DNA from: Gillisia sp. Hel_I_86 | GTDB taxonomy: Bacteria > Bacteroidota > Bacteroidia > Flavobacteriales > Flavobacteriaceae | DNA length: 64,000 bases | NCBI RefSeq assembly: GCF_007827275.1 | Contig: NZ_VISE01000001.1 | Coordinates: 2,356,001 to 2,420,000, forward strand | Reading direction: 5' to 3' | Part shown: positions 17,959-27,911 of the stretch, in pieces | Layout: each line of letters opens with the position of its first letter | How positions within the stretch are numbered: the first letter of the stretch is position 1 | Notes under the pieces: model-generated | Told to the model about the DNA's origin: nothing | The model's database searches: none | Seen by the model: only the letters and a program-made list of their open reading frames with translations | Program-made: the position numbers and the translations under genes

Positions 17959-19220
17959 TCAATGACAAAGTATTAGCAATTATTATGGGAGGTGGGCAAG
18001 GTTCCAGATTGTATCCGTTAACTGCAACAAGGTCAAAGCCGGCAGTACCCATAGCTGGAAAATACAGGCTGGTGGATATTCCTATTTCCAATTGTATCAA
18101 CTCCGATATAAAGCGGATGTTCGTGCTTACACAGTTTAACTCGGCATCATTGAACACGCATATCAAGAACACCTATCATTTTAGTTTTTTTAGTGCTGCT
18201 TTTGTAGATGTGTTGGCAGCAGAACAAACGCTTCAAAACAATACGTGGTTTCAAGGAACTGCAGATGCGGTGAGACAGAGCATGCACCATTTTTTAAATC
18301 ATGATTTTGAATATGCGCTAATACTTTCTGGAGATCAATTGTATCAAATGGATTTTAATGATATGCTGGAAGCACATGTAAAAAGCAACGCAAAAATATC
18401 TATAGCCACTTTGCCGGTTTCCGAAAAGGATGCCACTTCCTTTGGAATTCTTAAAACTGATGAAAGCAACTTGATAACCTCATTTATAGAAAAACCCAAG
18501 ACAGATCTTCTAAAGGATTGGACTTCGCCTGTAAGTGACGAGATGAAAGCAGAAGGAAGAAATCATTTGGCTTCCATGGGGATCTATATCTTTAATAAAG
18601 ACCTTTTGGTGGATCTCATGAATGATCCCAATACCGTTGACTTTGGAAAAGAAATTATTCCGCAGAATATCCAGAAACATAAAACGCTTAGCTATCAATT
18701 TGAAGGTTATTGGACAGATATAGGAAATATCGAGTCCTTTTTTGAAGCTAATCTGGGCTTAACCGATGATATCCCGGAATTTGATCTATATAATAATTCC
18801 AAGCGAATATATACCCACGCTAGGTTACTACCTACCACCAAGATCTCTGGCACTGTTCTTAACAAAGCCGTAATTGCCGATGGTTGTTTGATAAATGCTG
18901 CCAAAATAGAGCGATCCGTAATTGGAATTCGTTCCAGAATTGGTAGTGGAACTCAAGTAAGCAATACCTATATGATGGGATGTGATAGTTACCAAACTTT
19001 AAAGGAACTGAGTGAGAGGGACACTAAGATCCCAATGGGAATTGGAGAAAACTGTAGTATCAACAATGCTATTTTAGATAAGAACTGTTGTATTGGTAAT
19101 AATGTAAAGATAAATGGTAATGTGCAATTGGAAGAAAAGGAAACAGAGACCTACTATATAAAAGAAGGAATTGTGGTTATAAAAAAAGGAGCCGTCATTC
19201 CAGATGACTATGAGATTTAA
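17955..19220 (+). CDS. glgC: Glucose-1-phosphate adenylyltransferase (ADP-glucose pyrophosphorylase)
   Basis: This 421-residue enzyme makes ADP-glucose from glucose-1-phosphate and ATP, the committed step of glycogen synthesis. The N-terminal nucleotidyl-transferase domain shows GGGQGSRLYPLTATRSKPAVP, with the usual Arg and Lys around it. ALILSGDQLYQMD is the metal-binding Asp region, and IEKPK carries the glucose-1-phosphate Lys. The C-terminal third is a left-handed beta-helix with repeated V/I-I-G segments. It overlaps glgA by 4 bp. A family B repeat follows before glgB and may separate the transcripts. Confidence 0.95.
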   Translation: MINDKVLAIIMGGGQGSRLYPLTATRSKPAVPIAGKYRLVDIPISNCINSDIKRMFVLTQFNSASLNTHIKNTYHFSFFSAAFVDVLAAEQTLQNNTWFQGTADAVRQSMHHFLNHDFEYALILSGDQLYQMDFNDMLEAHVKSNAKISIATLPVSEKDATSFGILKTDESNLITSFIEKPKTDLLKDWTSPVSDEMKAEGRNHLASMGIYIFNKDLLVDLMNDPNTVDFGKEIIPQNIQKHKTLSYQFEGYWTDIGNIESFFEANLGLTDDIPEFDLYNNSKRIYTHARLLPTTKISGTVLNKAVIADGCLINAAKIERSVIGIRSRIGSGTQVSNTYMMGCDSYQTLKELSERDTKIPMGIGENCSINNAILDKNCCIGNNVKINGNVQLEEKETETYYIKEGIVVIKKGAVIPDDYEI

Positions 19221-19235
19221 AATTCATTTTTTCAT

Positions 19236-19372
19236 GGAAAGTGATTTCGTCACCTTGAATTTATTTCAGGGTCTAAACTAAATTTATAGAGTTATGAGAT
19301 TCTGATACTCCCGAAGCGTCGGGACAGAATGACGCCCTTTATCAGTTTATGACACTTTATGAACAATCAATC
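19236..19372 (-). repeat. MITE-like repeat family B, copy B
   Basis: About 140 bp between glgC and glgB. It contains a degenerate CACCTTGAATTTATTTCAGGGTC hairpin, then GAGATTCTGATACTCCCGAAGCGTCGGGAC and the end ATGACACTTTATGAACAA. It is the reverse orientation of the copies at 32233 and 60592. The loop of the palindrome differs (AAGCGT instead of AACGGT). Confidence 0.75.
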
Positions 19373-19393
19373 TTTTAATTAGCAGTCTAAAAT

Positions 19394-21301
19394 ATGTCTC
19401 AGGTAATAGCTTACAGTTTGTTTACAGAATTTGATATTTCTTTATTTAAAGCTGGTAAACATTTTAAACTTTACGAAAAGTTTGGTGCACACCCCATGCA
19501 ATTGGACGGGGAAGATGGCGTATATTTTTCGGTTTGGGCTCCTTCTGCAAAAGGTGTTGCAGTGATTGGTGATTTTAATTTTTGGGATGGCAAGGAGCAT
19601 CTGCTTAATGTGCGCTGGGATTCTTCTGGAATTTGGGAAGGATTTATTCCAGTCGCCAAAAAGGGAATGCGCTATAAATTCAAGATCAGTTCTACGCATA
19701 ATGACGAGGTTACAGAGAAAATAGATCCTTATGCGCTTTATTTTGAAAAATCTCCAAACACCGCTTCTATTATATGGAACATTAAAGATTATAATTGGAA
19801 GGATAAAAATTGGATGGGTTATAGGAAAGATAAAAACAATCTGGACAAGCCTTATTCTGTATACGAAGTACAATTAGGATCCTGGAAAAAAAACGCTGAA
19901 GGTGAATTTTTAACCTATAGGGAACTGGCCATAGATTTGGTAAATTATGTGAAGGAAATGAATTTCACGCATGTGGAACTTATGCCAATTATGGAATATC
20001 CATATGATCCCTCTTGGGGATATCAACTTATAGGATATTTTGCGCCAACTTCCCGCTTTGGGTCTCCTCAGGATTTCATGTTTTTAATAGATGCATTTCA
20101 TCAAAATGATATCGGAGTCATCTTGGACTGGGTGCCCGCCCATTTCCCTTCAGATGAACATGGATTGGGATTGTTCGATGGCACTCATCTTTATGAACAT
20201 CCAGACACCAAAAAAGGATATCACCCGGATTGGAAAAGTTTGATTTTTAATTATGAACGCAATGAAGTGCGCTCTTTTTTAATTAGCAATGCCCTTTTTT
20301 GGCTCGAAAATTATCATATAGATGGACTGCGTGTAGATGCGGTAGCTTCAATGATCTACTTGGATTATTCTAGGGAAGAAGGGGAGTGGGACCCCAATAT
20401 ATTTGGAGGGAACCAAAATTTGGATGCCATTTCTTTCTTAAAGGAATTCAATACTGCGGTTTACAATAATTTTGAGGGAGTGCAAACCATCGCGGAAGAA
20501 TCCACGGCCTTTCCCGGTGTTACCAAACCTGTAGATCAGGGTGGTTTGGGCTTTGGAATGAAGTGGATGATGGGATGGATGCACGATACACTGGCTTATT
20601 TTAGCAAAGATCCTATACATAGAAAATTTCATCAAAATGAGATCACATTTAGCTTAGCCTATGCATTTACAGAAAATTTTATGTTGCCACTTTCCCATGA
20701 TGAGGTGGTACACGGTAAAAAATCGCTCTTAAGCAAACAGCCCGGGGATGAGTGGCAACGTTTTGCGAATTTAAGAAGCTTGTACGCTTTTATGGTCATG
20801 CATCCGGGTGCGAACCTCTTGTTTATGGGAGCCGAATTTGCCCAGTATGAGGAATGGAATTTCGAGAAAGGTTTAGATTGGAACTTATTGGATTTTTTAC
20901 CGCATAAAGGAATGCTGAATTTTATAAAAGACCTCAATCTGTTTTATAAAGAAACCCCGGCTTTGTATGAAAAAGCGTTTAGCCCTGAAGGATTTGAGTG
21001 GATCGCCTATGATGACAATGAAAACTCGGTACTTTCCTTTTTAAGAAAAGGGCACGATGTCCAAAACGATGTACTAGTGGTTTGTAATTTCACGCCCACT
21101 GTAAAAAAGGAATATAAAATAGGACTTGGTCAAAAAGTGCAAATCAAGGAGATCTTCAATAGTGATTTATTGGCTTATGGAGGTAGCGGAATTTGTAATG
21201 CAGGGACCATAAAGATATCTGATGAAGCCTGGAATCAAAGGAACTTTTCCGCAACCATAACGCTTCCGCCTTTAGGAGTGGTAGTTTTTCAATACATTTA
21301 A
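19394..21301 (+). CDS. glgB: 1,4-alpha-glucan branching enzyme (GH13)
   Basis: A 635-residue enzyme that introduces alpha-1,6 branches into glycogen. An N-terminal CBM48 domain (GVYFSVWAPSAKGVAVIGDFN, about residues 40-130) precedes the GH13 barrel. Catalytic motifs are DGLRVDAVASM (nucleophile Asp), TIAEES (acid/base Glu) and LSHDEVVHGK (transition-state Asp), and a C-terminal beta domain closes the protein. DWVPAHFPSDEHGL and the branching-enzyme-specific NIFGGNQN are also present. It is slightly shorter at the N-terminus than E. coli GlgB, as is usual in this phylum. Confidence 0.95.
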   Translation: MSQVIAYSLFTEFDISLFKAGKHFKLYEKFGAHPMQLDGEDGVYFSVWAPSAKGVAVIGDFNFWDGKEHLLNVRWDSSGIWEGFIPVAKKGMRYKFKISSTHNDEVTEKIDPYALYFEKSPNTASIIWNIKDYNWKDKNWMGYRKDKNNLDKPYSVYEVQLGSWKKNAEGEFLTYRELAIDLVNYVKEMNFTHVELMPIMEYPYDPSWGYQLIGYFAPTSRFGSPQDFMFLIDAFHQNDIGVILDWVPAHFPSDEHGLGLFDGTHLYEHPDTKKGYHPDWKSLIFNYERNEVRSFLISNALFWLENYHIDGLRVDAVASMIYLDYSREEGEWDPNIFGGNQNLDAISFLKEFNTAVYNNFEGVQTIAEESTAFPGVTKPVDQGGLGFGMKWMMGWMHDTLAYFSKDPIHRKFHQNEITFSLAYAFTENFMLPLSHDEVVHGKKSLLSKQPGDEWQRFANLRSLYAFMVMHPGANLLFMGAEFAQYEEWNFEKGLDWNLLDFLPHKGMLNFIKDLNLFYKETPALYEKAFSPEGFEWIAYDDNENSVLSFLRKGHDVQNDVLVVCNFTPTVKKEYKIGLGQKVQIKEIFNSDLLAYGGSGICNAGTIKISDEAWNQRNFSATITLPPLGVVVFQYI

Positions 21302-21438
21302 ACGTAATGATAAAATATTTGAATTTCGTTGCTTTCATTGCATTTAATTCAATTAAATGGCTATATTTTTATGGAATAGCAGCTGCCGAACATTGCTTTT
21401 TTTAGTACGTTTACAGCTTATTTTTTAGCACCCTAACT

Positions 21439-23841
21439 ATGATCACTAATACCGAATTGGAATTAAAAGGAAATCAGTTTCCAAACCAAATAGTTTCCTA
21501 TAATAAGAACATCGATGTTCTGGATTTTAGAACAGAAAATGATGTCACACTTCAAATAACAATTGTTAGGGATAGTGTTATAAGATTTCGATATTCAACA
21601 ACCTCCAATTTCGATAAAGATTTTTCGTATGCCATTACGAAATATGCGAGTACCGGTTATAATTTTTTGGAGATTGAAGAAACCGATGGAGAGTATATAA
21701 TTACAACCCAAAAACTTATTTGCCATGTAAATAAACTGGATCTAAAAGTGAATATTTACGATGCGAAGGATAAGAGCCTGATAAGTCATGATGAACTAGG
21801 TTTTCACTGGGAAGAAAGTTATGAATTTGGAGGTAATATCGTAAAAATGAGCAAGACCTCCCAAGACGGGGAAAGCTATTATGGGCTTGGGGACAAACCC
21901 TCCCATCTAAACCTTAAAGGAAAACGTTTCGAGAATTGGGTTACGGATTCCTACGCTTATGGCAAGGAAACAGATCCTATTTATAAAGCAATTCCTTTTT
22001 ATACCGGTTTACACCATGGAAAATCGTACGGGATCTTTTTCGATAATACCTTTAGATCCTATTTTGATTTCGCCCATGAACGTAAAAATGTTACCAGCTT
22101 TTGGGCACAGGGCGGAGAAATGAACTACTATTTTATTTACGGCCCAAAAATGACAGATGTGGTCGCCAATTATACCGATCTAACAGGAAAGCCACATCAG
22201 CTCCCCGCGCTTTGGACGCTAGGGTACCATCAATGTAAATGGAGTTATTATCCAGAGTCGAAGGTGAAAGAGGTGACCGCTAAATTCAGGGAGCTTCAAA
22301 TACCTTGTGATGCGATCTACTTGGATATAGATTATATGGAAGGTTTTAGATGCTTTACCTGGAACAAGGAATACTTTCCAGATCCAAAAGGAATGGTGCA
22401 GGAGCTGCTGGAAGATGGATTTAAAACCATCGTGATCATAGATCCGGGAATAAAAATAGATAAAGATTACGAGGTCTTTAAAGAAGGCCTGGAAAACGAT
22501 TATTTCTGTAGGCGTGCCGATGGTCCCTATATGAAAGGAAAGGTCTGGCCAGGAGAATGCTATTTTCCAGATTTTACCAATCCAAAAGTGAGAGATTGGT
22601 GGGCTGGTTTATTTAAAGAACTTATCGAAGATATTGGGGTAAAAGGTGTGTGGAACGATATGAATGAACCTGCGGTAATGGAGGTCCCCAATAAGACCTT
22701 TCCCAATGACGTAAGACATGATTACGATGGAAACCCTTGTAGCCATAGAAAGGCACATAATGTTTACGGAATGCAAATGGCAAGGGCTACCTATCAAGGC
22801 TTAAAAAAGTTTGGATATCCTAAGAGGCCCTTTGTTATTACCCGTGCGGCATATTCCGGTACGCAACGTTACACTTCTTCTTGGACAGGAGATAACATAG
22901 CGACCTGGGAGCATTTATGGATCGCCAATGTACAGGCACAGCGAATGGCACTTTCAGGATTTTCATTTATAGGAAGCGATATTGGCGGATTTGCAGAACA
23001 GCCCAATGGAGAACTTTATGCACGTTGGATCCAATTGGGGGTTTTTCATCCTTTTTGCAGAACACATTCTTCCGGAGATCATGGTGAGCAAGAACCTTGG
23101 ATGTTTGGAGAAGAGATCACTGGAATAGTGAAGAAATTTATTGAGCTTAGATATCAATTGCTACCCTATTTATATACGTCGTTTTGGCATTATTTAAACG
23201 AAGGTACCCCTATTTTAAAATCCTTGGTTTTATATGACCAAGAAGATATTCAAACCCACTACAGGACAGATGAATTTATATTTGGAGAACAGCTCCTTGT
23301 TTGCCCAATTATTGAAGCCAATTCTCAAGGGCGACGATTATACCTCCCAAAAGGAAATTGGTATAATTACTGGAAAAATGAAGTTAGCGCTGGTGGCAAG
23401 GAGATTTGGGTAGACGCAGATCTGGATAGTATGCCGCTCTTTGTAAAAGAAGGTGCAATCATTCCTAAATATCCAATTCAACAGTATGTTGGCGAAAAAT
23501 TGATTGAGGAAATCACTTTGGAGGTCTATTACAAAAAAGGGAAAGAAAACTCAACCTTATTTGACGATGCCCATGATGGGTACGATTATACAAAAGGGAG
23601 ATATAGTTTAAGAACCTTCAAACTTACCGGGAAAACAAATGAATTGATCATTCAGCAGCATAAATCCGGAACATTTATCACAGGATATAAAACCTTTAAA
23701 TTAAAATTGATTGGAATGCCGTTCCAGATCTCCAAAATTCAGATAGATAACGAGGAAATAGCATTTGAGGCGGTAAAGGTAAATGGGGACAACACCTTAA
23801 TTGTGGACAAAGAGTTCACTGAGCTGCATATAATGGAATAG
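21439..23841 (+). CDS. GH31 family alpha-glucosidase
   Basis: An 800-residue glycoside hydrolase with an N-terminal beta-sandwich (residues about 30-240), a GH31 barrel with WNDMNEPAV (nucleophile Asp near residue 411) and SWTGDN (acid/base Asp), and C-terminal beta domains ending in a DUF5110-like segment. There is no signal peptide, so it probably acts in the cytoplasm, releasing glucose from the non-reducing ends of maltodextrin or glycogen. Its place right after glgB supports a role in glycogen turnover. Alpha-xylosidase activity, also found in GH31, is less likely in this context. Confidence 0.9.
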   Translation: MITNTELELKGNQFPNQIVSYNKNIDVLDFRTENDVTLQITIVRDSVIRFRYSTTSNFDKDFSYAITKYASTGYNFLEIEETDGEYIITTQKLICHVNKLDLKVNIYDAKDKSLISHDELGFHWEESYEFGGNIVKMSKTSQDGESYYGLGDKPSHLNLKGKRFENWVTDSYAYGKETDPIYKAIPFYTGLHHGKSYGIFFDNTFRSYFDFAHERKNVTSFWAQGGEMNYYFIYGPKMTDVVANYTDLTGKPHQLPALWTLGYHQCKWSYYPESKVKEVTAKFRELQIPCDAIYLDIDYMEGFRCFTWNKEYFPDPKGMVQELLEDGFKTIVIIDPGIKIDKDYEVFKEGLENDYFCRRADGPYMKGKVWPGECYFPDFTNPKVRDWWAGLFKELIEDIGVKGVWNDMNEPAVMEVPNKTFPNDVRHDYDGNPCSHRKAHNVYGMQMARATYQGLKKFGYPKRPFVITRAAYSGTQRYTSSWTGDNIATWEHLWIANVQAQRMALSGFSFIGSDIGGFAEQPNGELYARWIQLGVFHPFCRTHSSGDHGEQEPWMFGEEITGIVKKFIELRYQLLPYLYTSFWHYLNEGTPILKSLVLYDQEDIQTHYRTDEFIFGEQLLVCPIIEANSQGRRLYLPKGNWYNYWKNEVSAGGKEIWVDADLDSMPLFVKEGAIIPKYPIQQYVGEKLIEEITLEVYYKKGKENSTLFDDAHDGYDYTKGRYSLRTFKLTGKTNELIIQQHKSGTFITGYKTFKLKLIGMPFQISKIQIDNEEIAFEAVKVNGDNTLIVDKEFTELHIME

Positions 23842-23865
23842 TGCTGATTTAACTCTTGAACATTT

Positions 23866-24695
23866 TCCTGACTTCCGCACTCAATTTTCTTAAAAAACAT
23901 AAAGCATTGGAATCAATTGTTTTGTTGCCTACTGATACTGGTTGAGGGGGTTAATTTGATTATTACCTTTGATTTATGTTTGTCCGTAAATTAAACTCAA
24001 AGAATTCTAAAACCTATATTCAGGCTGTCAAGGACAAAATAGGGGCCCTTGATTTAAACCATGGAAAGAGCACTGTCATCAAGAAAGGGGATCTAAAGCT
24101 CATTGTTGCCTACTCTGAACGGGCCAAAAAAGACCGCTACAATCGCGAAAAAGGCCTTAGAAGACTGGAAAAAATATCCGTAGAGGGAAGCCAACCAAAT
24201 CCCATATCAATAATAGAGGCTATCACAAATTCCTGAAACTAGAAGGAGGGATAAGTGTGGCTATTGATCATGAGAAGCTCAAACAGGATGCCAAGTGGGA
24301 CGGGCTTAAAGGGTACTTGGCCAATACCGGCCTATCCAAAGATCAAATCATTGAAAATCACCAACACCTTTGGCAAATGGAATATGCCTTTAGGATTGCC
24401 AACACAGATTTAAAGATCCGGTGCATTTACCATAGATTGCAAAGACGCATAGAGGCACATATATGTATATCATTTGTTGCCTATAAAGTATTCAAAGAAC
24501 TGGAGCGGCAGCTCAAGGCCAAAAAAGGCAAAATAAGTGCGAACGAAGCAATTGAAATTGCTGAGAATGTCATGGAAGTGGAAGTAAAATCACCCCAGAG
24601 CGAAAATATCAAGAAAAAAACACTGCTATTAACAGGGTAACAGAAATACTTAAACTCACTTTTTGATTTTGGGTGTTAAAATGCGGAAGTCAGGA
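23866..24695 (+). mobile_element. Decayed IS1634-type insertion sequence remnant, about 830 bp
   Basis: The ends are the 14-bp inverted repeat TCCTGACTTCCGCA (23866-23879) and its complement at 24682-24695. Inside is a transposase reduced by an internal deletion and a frameshift, far shorter than the 1.5-2 kb of complete family members. It cannot transpose by itself, but with both ends kept it could be mobilised in trans. No clean target duplication is visible, because the left neighbour of the split YihY gene is missing. Confidence 0.75.
23976..24640 (+). pseudogene. IS1634-family transposase remnant
   Basis: An N-terminal piece starting MFVRKL is joined to an internal transposase segment (LKLIVAYSERAKKDRYNREKG, residues 47-67 of the first frame). 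After a frameshift near 24195 the sequence continues as HINNRGYHKFLKLEG, DHEKLKQDAKWDGLKGYLANT, LWQMEYAFRIANTDLKIR and IYHRLQRRIEAHICISFVAYK. That is the C-terminal DDE region of IS1634-type transposases (DGLKGY...FRI...IEAH). Most of the N-terminal catalytic part is missing. Two separate open frames (23976-24236 and 24257-24640) result. Confidence 0.8.
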
Positions 24696-25133
24696 AGAAA
24701 TCGGTTGGGGACTGGCGATAAGTGTGCTGGTGAGTATTTGGAGTGCCAATAAAGGTACAAGTACTCTTTTTGAGGGCGTAAATATCGCGTATGATGAAAT
24801 CGATACTCGAGGTATTATCAAAAAGAATTTATTAACCCTTCTCTTTACTTTGGGTGGAGTTGTAATTGGACTTATCAGTTTATTGATCGTGATACTTTTT
24901 CCTTTACTTATTAAAAACATTGGCCTTGCACCGCAAATAGAACATGTTTTAACTTGGTTTCGTTGGGTTTTGCTGCGGTAGCTGTTTTAATGCTATGGCT
25001 CTTTCTAACTGCATTTATTGTCCTTATGGGTGACGAATTAAATTCTGAAATGGAGCATCAAACCCGATATGATACTACTATTGGAGAAGAAAGACCTATG
25101 GGAGAGCGAAATGCTCATCACGCAGATCGTTGA
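24696..25133 (+). pseudogene. Decayed YihY/BrkB-family membrane protein gene
   Basis: Directly after the IS remnant the frame reads IGWGLAISVLVSIWSANKGTS, TLFEGVNIAYDEIDTRGI and a hydrophobic GGVVIGLISLLIVILFPLLI. These are typical of the YihY/virulence-factor-BrkB family. Near 24975 the reading frame breaks, and another frame gives AAVAVLMLWLFLTAFIVLMGDELNSEMEH and the family C-terminus up to the TGA at 25131. The N-terminal third is absent on the other side of the IS, and a middle portion is deleted. The gene has therefore suffered IS insertion plus deletions. Confidence 0.8.
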
Positions 25134-25267
25134 GCGGTAAAGTATTTGGATGATGAATAATAGTGCCAGATAGAAAATTAAAAACTCTTGCGTATTTCAG
25201 CAATTGTTTTTAGCTGATTTCTTATTTTTAGAAAATATATAGTATTGCATTTTAGAAAGAGCTTAGC

Positions 25268-26092
25268 ATGAAACAATATCACGATCTTGTAAAACACGTT
25301 TTGGAAAACGGAACCCAAAAAGGAGATAGAACCGGAACAGGTACAAAAAGTGTTTTCGGTTACCAGATGCGCTTCGATTTAAGTGAAGGTTTTCCAATGG
25401 TCACCACCAAAAAACTACATCTTAAATCTATTATTTATGAGCTCCTGTGGTTTTTAAATGGCGATACCAATATTGAATACCTTCAAGAAAATGGGGTGCG
25501 TATTTGGAATGATTGGGCCGATGAAAATGGAGATCTTGGGCCAGTGTATGGCCATCAATGGAGGAATTGGAATAGTGAGGATATAGACCAGATCAAGGAA
25601 TTAATAGATACTTTAAAGAATAATCCCAATAGTAGAAGGATGCTGGTTTCTGCTTGGAACCCTTCGGTATTGCCAGATACAACTAAATCCTTTTCTGAAA
25701 ATGTGGCCAATGGCAAAGCAGCCTTACCACCTTGTCATGCCTTTTTTCAGTTTTATGTAGCCGAAGGAAAACTGTCTTGCCAGCTATACCAACGCAGTGC
25801 CGATATATTTCTGGGTGTGCCGTTTAATATTGCCTCCTATGCCTTGTTTACCATGATGGTAGCGCAAGTATGTGGGTATGAAGCTGGCGATTTTATTCAT
25901 ACCTTTGGGGATGCTCATATTTATAACAATCATATCGAGCAACTGGAACTTCAGTTAAGCAGGGATCTAAGAGCCTTACCCCAAATTAGGATCAACCCGG
26001 AAGTAACAGATATTTTTGATTTCAAGTTTGAAGATTTCAGCCTTGAAAATTACGATCCGCATCCACATATAAAAGGAAAGGTTGCGGTTTAG
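25268..26092 (+). CDS. thyA: Thymidylate synthase
   Basis: This 274-residue enzyme methylates dUMP to dTMP using methylenetetrahydrofolate, which is oxidised to dihydrofolate. The catalytic Cys is C156 in [12 protein letters not shown]. The dUMP-binding segments [30 protein letters not shown] and [10 protein letters not shown]-like [13 protein letters not shown] are all present. A short insertion before the active site (around residues 134-152) is usual in Bacteroidota. Dihydrofolate reductase, which regenerates its cofactor, lies about 5 kb downstream on the same strand. Confidence 0.96.
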   Translation: MKQYHDLVKHVLENGTQKGDRTGTGTKSVFGYQMRFDLSEGFPMVTTKKLHLKSIIYELLWFLNGDTNIEYLQENGVRIWNDWADENGDLGPVYGHQWRNWNSEDIDQIKELIDTLKNNPNSRRMLVSAWNPSVLPDTTKSFSENVANGKAALPPCHAFFQFYVAEGKLSCQLYQRSADIFLGVPFNIASYALFTMMVAQVCGYEAGDFIHTFGDAHIYNNHIEQLELQLSRDLRALPQIRINPEVTDIFDFKFEDFSLENYDPHPHIKGKVAV

Positions 26093-26147
26093 CCCTCATG
26101 GAGGAATTAGTTGCTTGAGGGAAACCTCGATTTAAAAACACCTACTT

Positions 26148-26564
26148 ATGAAAAACTTACTTTTTATTGCCTCTTTTTTTATCCTTACCGCTAGTTCTCA
26201 AGCCCAAGAAGGAGTTACCGTTAAGGGTAATACCATCACTATGAAAGAGATTGGGCCCGTATGGCCTGGTTGTGGGAAAAGTGAGCTTTCCGGGGATGAT
26301 TGTTTTAACAAGCAACTCGCCAAGCATATTAAAACCAACTTTAAATACCCGAAAGATGCCAACGGAAAGATCGTAAGAGGGAGGTCTGTGATCACTTTTT
26401 ATATAGATGAAAATGGAAAGGTTTGCAAGGTATCTGCTGAAGGTCCTCAAAAATTGGTAAATCAAGAGGCAGTGCGTATCACAAAATTATTTCCTGTGAT
26501 GAAACCCGGGCACAGAGGTGGTAAAAGGATTGAAGTAAAATATAAGATGCCATTTAACTTCTAA
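26148..26564 (+). CDS. Secreted TonB C-terminal-domain protein
   Basis: A 138-residue protein with a signal peptide (cleavage near SSQAQ, residues 17-20). The rest is a single TonB C-terminal-like fold: PVWPGCGKSELSGDDCFNKQLAKHI, FKYP, GRSVITFYIDENGKVCKV and the final MKPGHRGGKRIEVKYKMPFNF. It lacks the membrane anchor and proline-rich linker of true energising TonB proteins. It is probably a periplasmic or cell-surface protein of the 'energy transducer TonB' group that is abundant in flavobacteria. Two cysteines (PGCGK, DDCFN) may form a disulfide. It lies 55 bp after thyA. Confidence 0.8.
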   Translation: MKNLLFIASFFILTASSQAQEGVTVKGNTITMKEIGPVWPGCGKSELSGDDCFNKQLAKHIKTNFKYPKDANGKIVRGRSVITFYIDENGKVCKVSAEGPQKLVNQEAVRITKLFPVMKPGHRGGKRIEVKYKMPFNF

Positions 26565-26692
26565 AAACTTTTTGGCTTTTTATTTATAAGAAAGCACCTT
26601 ATTTCTTAAATTTTTGTTTCCTTTTTTAATCAATGAAGTCGACTTTAACTTTGCATTAACTCGTTTGAATTTCACCCGTTCCCGAAAAACAG

Positions 26693-26700
26693 TAACTTTG
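26693..26700 (+). promoter_or_regulatory. TAACTTTG -7-type promoter box upstream of egtB
   Basis: It matches the Bacteroidota TANNTTTG element 30 bp before the egtB start. A TTG lies at 26665-26667, slightly farther than the usual 17-23 bp. A second TAACTTTG occurs at 26646-26653. Confidence 0.4.
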
Positions 26701-26729
26701 GATGATAGCCTTATTTTATCAACCCATCT

Positions 26730-27896
26730 ATGATCTCAAAGGAAAATTTATTTCAACTTTTTATTGAAACCAGAGCACAAACCGAAATTATTTGTGCGCC
26801 CTTGGAAATCGAAGATTATGTAGTGCAACCTATTGTAGATGTTTCTCCTCCAAAATGGCATTTAGGACATACCACCTGGTTTTTTGAAGAATTTGTTCTG
26901 AAGAAATATCAGAAGGACTACAAGTTGTTTGATGAAAACTCGGCGTTTGTTTTCAATAGTTATTACGAAAGTGTAGGGGAGAAGGTGGTAAGAACCGATA
27001 GGGGGAATTTATCCCGACCAACAGTAGCTTGGATCTACGAGTATAGAGCGTATGTAACCAAAGCAATTTCAGAATTTTTCAATAATACCGATAGGTTTTC
27101 AGAGGAAATATCGAATGTTTTGGAAATAGGTTGCCATCACGAAAAGCAGCATCAGGAATTGTTGCTTACAGATATTAAATACATTCTTGGGAACAATCCG
27201 CTTCTCCCAATATATCAAAGTAATTTCAATGAAAACCCAGTGCAAAGCTTTCCGCAGGAATGGTTAACTGTTCCAGAAGGAATTTATGAAATAGGGCATA
27301 AAGGAGGTTCCTTCTTTTATGATAATGAGATAGGGAGGCATAAGGTATATTTAAATCAATATCAGACCTCCAATAGGTTGGTTACGAATGGGCAATATTT
27401 GGAATTCATCAAGGCCGGCGGCTATAAAGATGTGCTCTTATGGCACGCAGAAGCTTGGGATTGGATAAATACAGAAAATATTACAGCTCCTTCTTATTGG
27501 CATAATATCGATAATAAATGGAAGCAGTACACCTTAAGTGGACTACAAGATTTAGATCTTGAAGCTCCGCTCACCCATGTTTCCTATTATGAAGCTTTCG
27601 CTTTTGCCCAATGGAAACAAATGCGGTTGCCCACAGAATTTGAATGGGAAGTTGCACAAGAAAAGTTTAAATGGGGAAGCCGCTGGGAATGGACAGAAAG
27701 TTCTTATAACCCATACCCCAATTATAAAAAAGCCAATGGGGCTTTAGGGGAATACAACGGGAAATTTATGGTGAATCAAAAAGTGCTTCGTGGAGGATCT
27801 GTTGCTACTGCTGCAAACCATACTCGTGCTACCTACCGAAACTTTTTTCATCCGCATTTAAGATGGCAATTTACCGGTGTAAGATTGGCCAAATAA
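26730..27896 (+). CDS. egtB: Ergothioneine biosynthesis enzyme EgtB (iron-dependent sulfoxide synthase)
   Basis: A 388-residue non-heme iron enzyme that joins hercynine to a thiol donor (gamma-glutamylcysteine or cysteine) as a sulfoxide. The N-terminal DinB-like domain supplies the iron ligands: His in KWHLGHTTWFFEE and the HxxxH pair in GCHHEKQHQELLLTD. The C-terminal FGE/sulfatase-modifying domain contains APLTHVSYYEAFAFAQW, RLPTEFEWE and VLRGGSVAT...RATYRNFF. EgtD follows 15 bp downstream, so they form one operon. The length is a little below the 420-440 residues of many relatives, but all key motifs remain. Confidence 0.92.
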   Translation: MISKENLFQLFIETRAQTEIICAPLEIEDYVVQPIVDVSPPKWHLGHTTWFFEEFVLKKYQKDYKLFDENSAFVFNSYYESVGEKVVRTDRGNLSRPTVAWIYEYRAYVTKAISEFFNNTDRFSEEISNVLEIGCHHEKQHQELLLTDIKYILGNNPLLPIYQSNFNENPVQSFPQEWLTVPEGIYEIGHKGGSFFYDNEIGRHKVYLNQYQTSNRLVTNGQYLEFIKAGGYKDVLLWHAEAWDWINTENITAPSYWHNIDNKWKQYTLSGLQDLDLEAPLTHVSYYEAFAFAQWKQMRLPTEFEWEVAQEKFKWGSRWEWTESSYNPYPNYKKANGALGEYNGKFMVNQKVLRGGSVATAANHTRATYRNFFHPHLRWQFTGVRLAK

Positions 27897-27911
27897 TCCG
27901 ACTTTTAGTAC

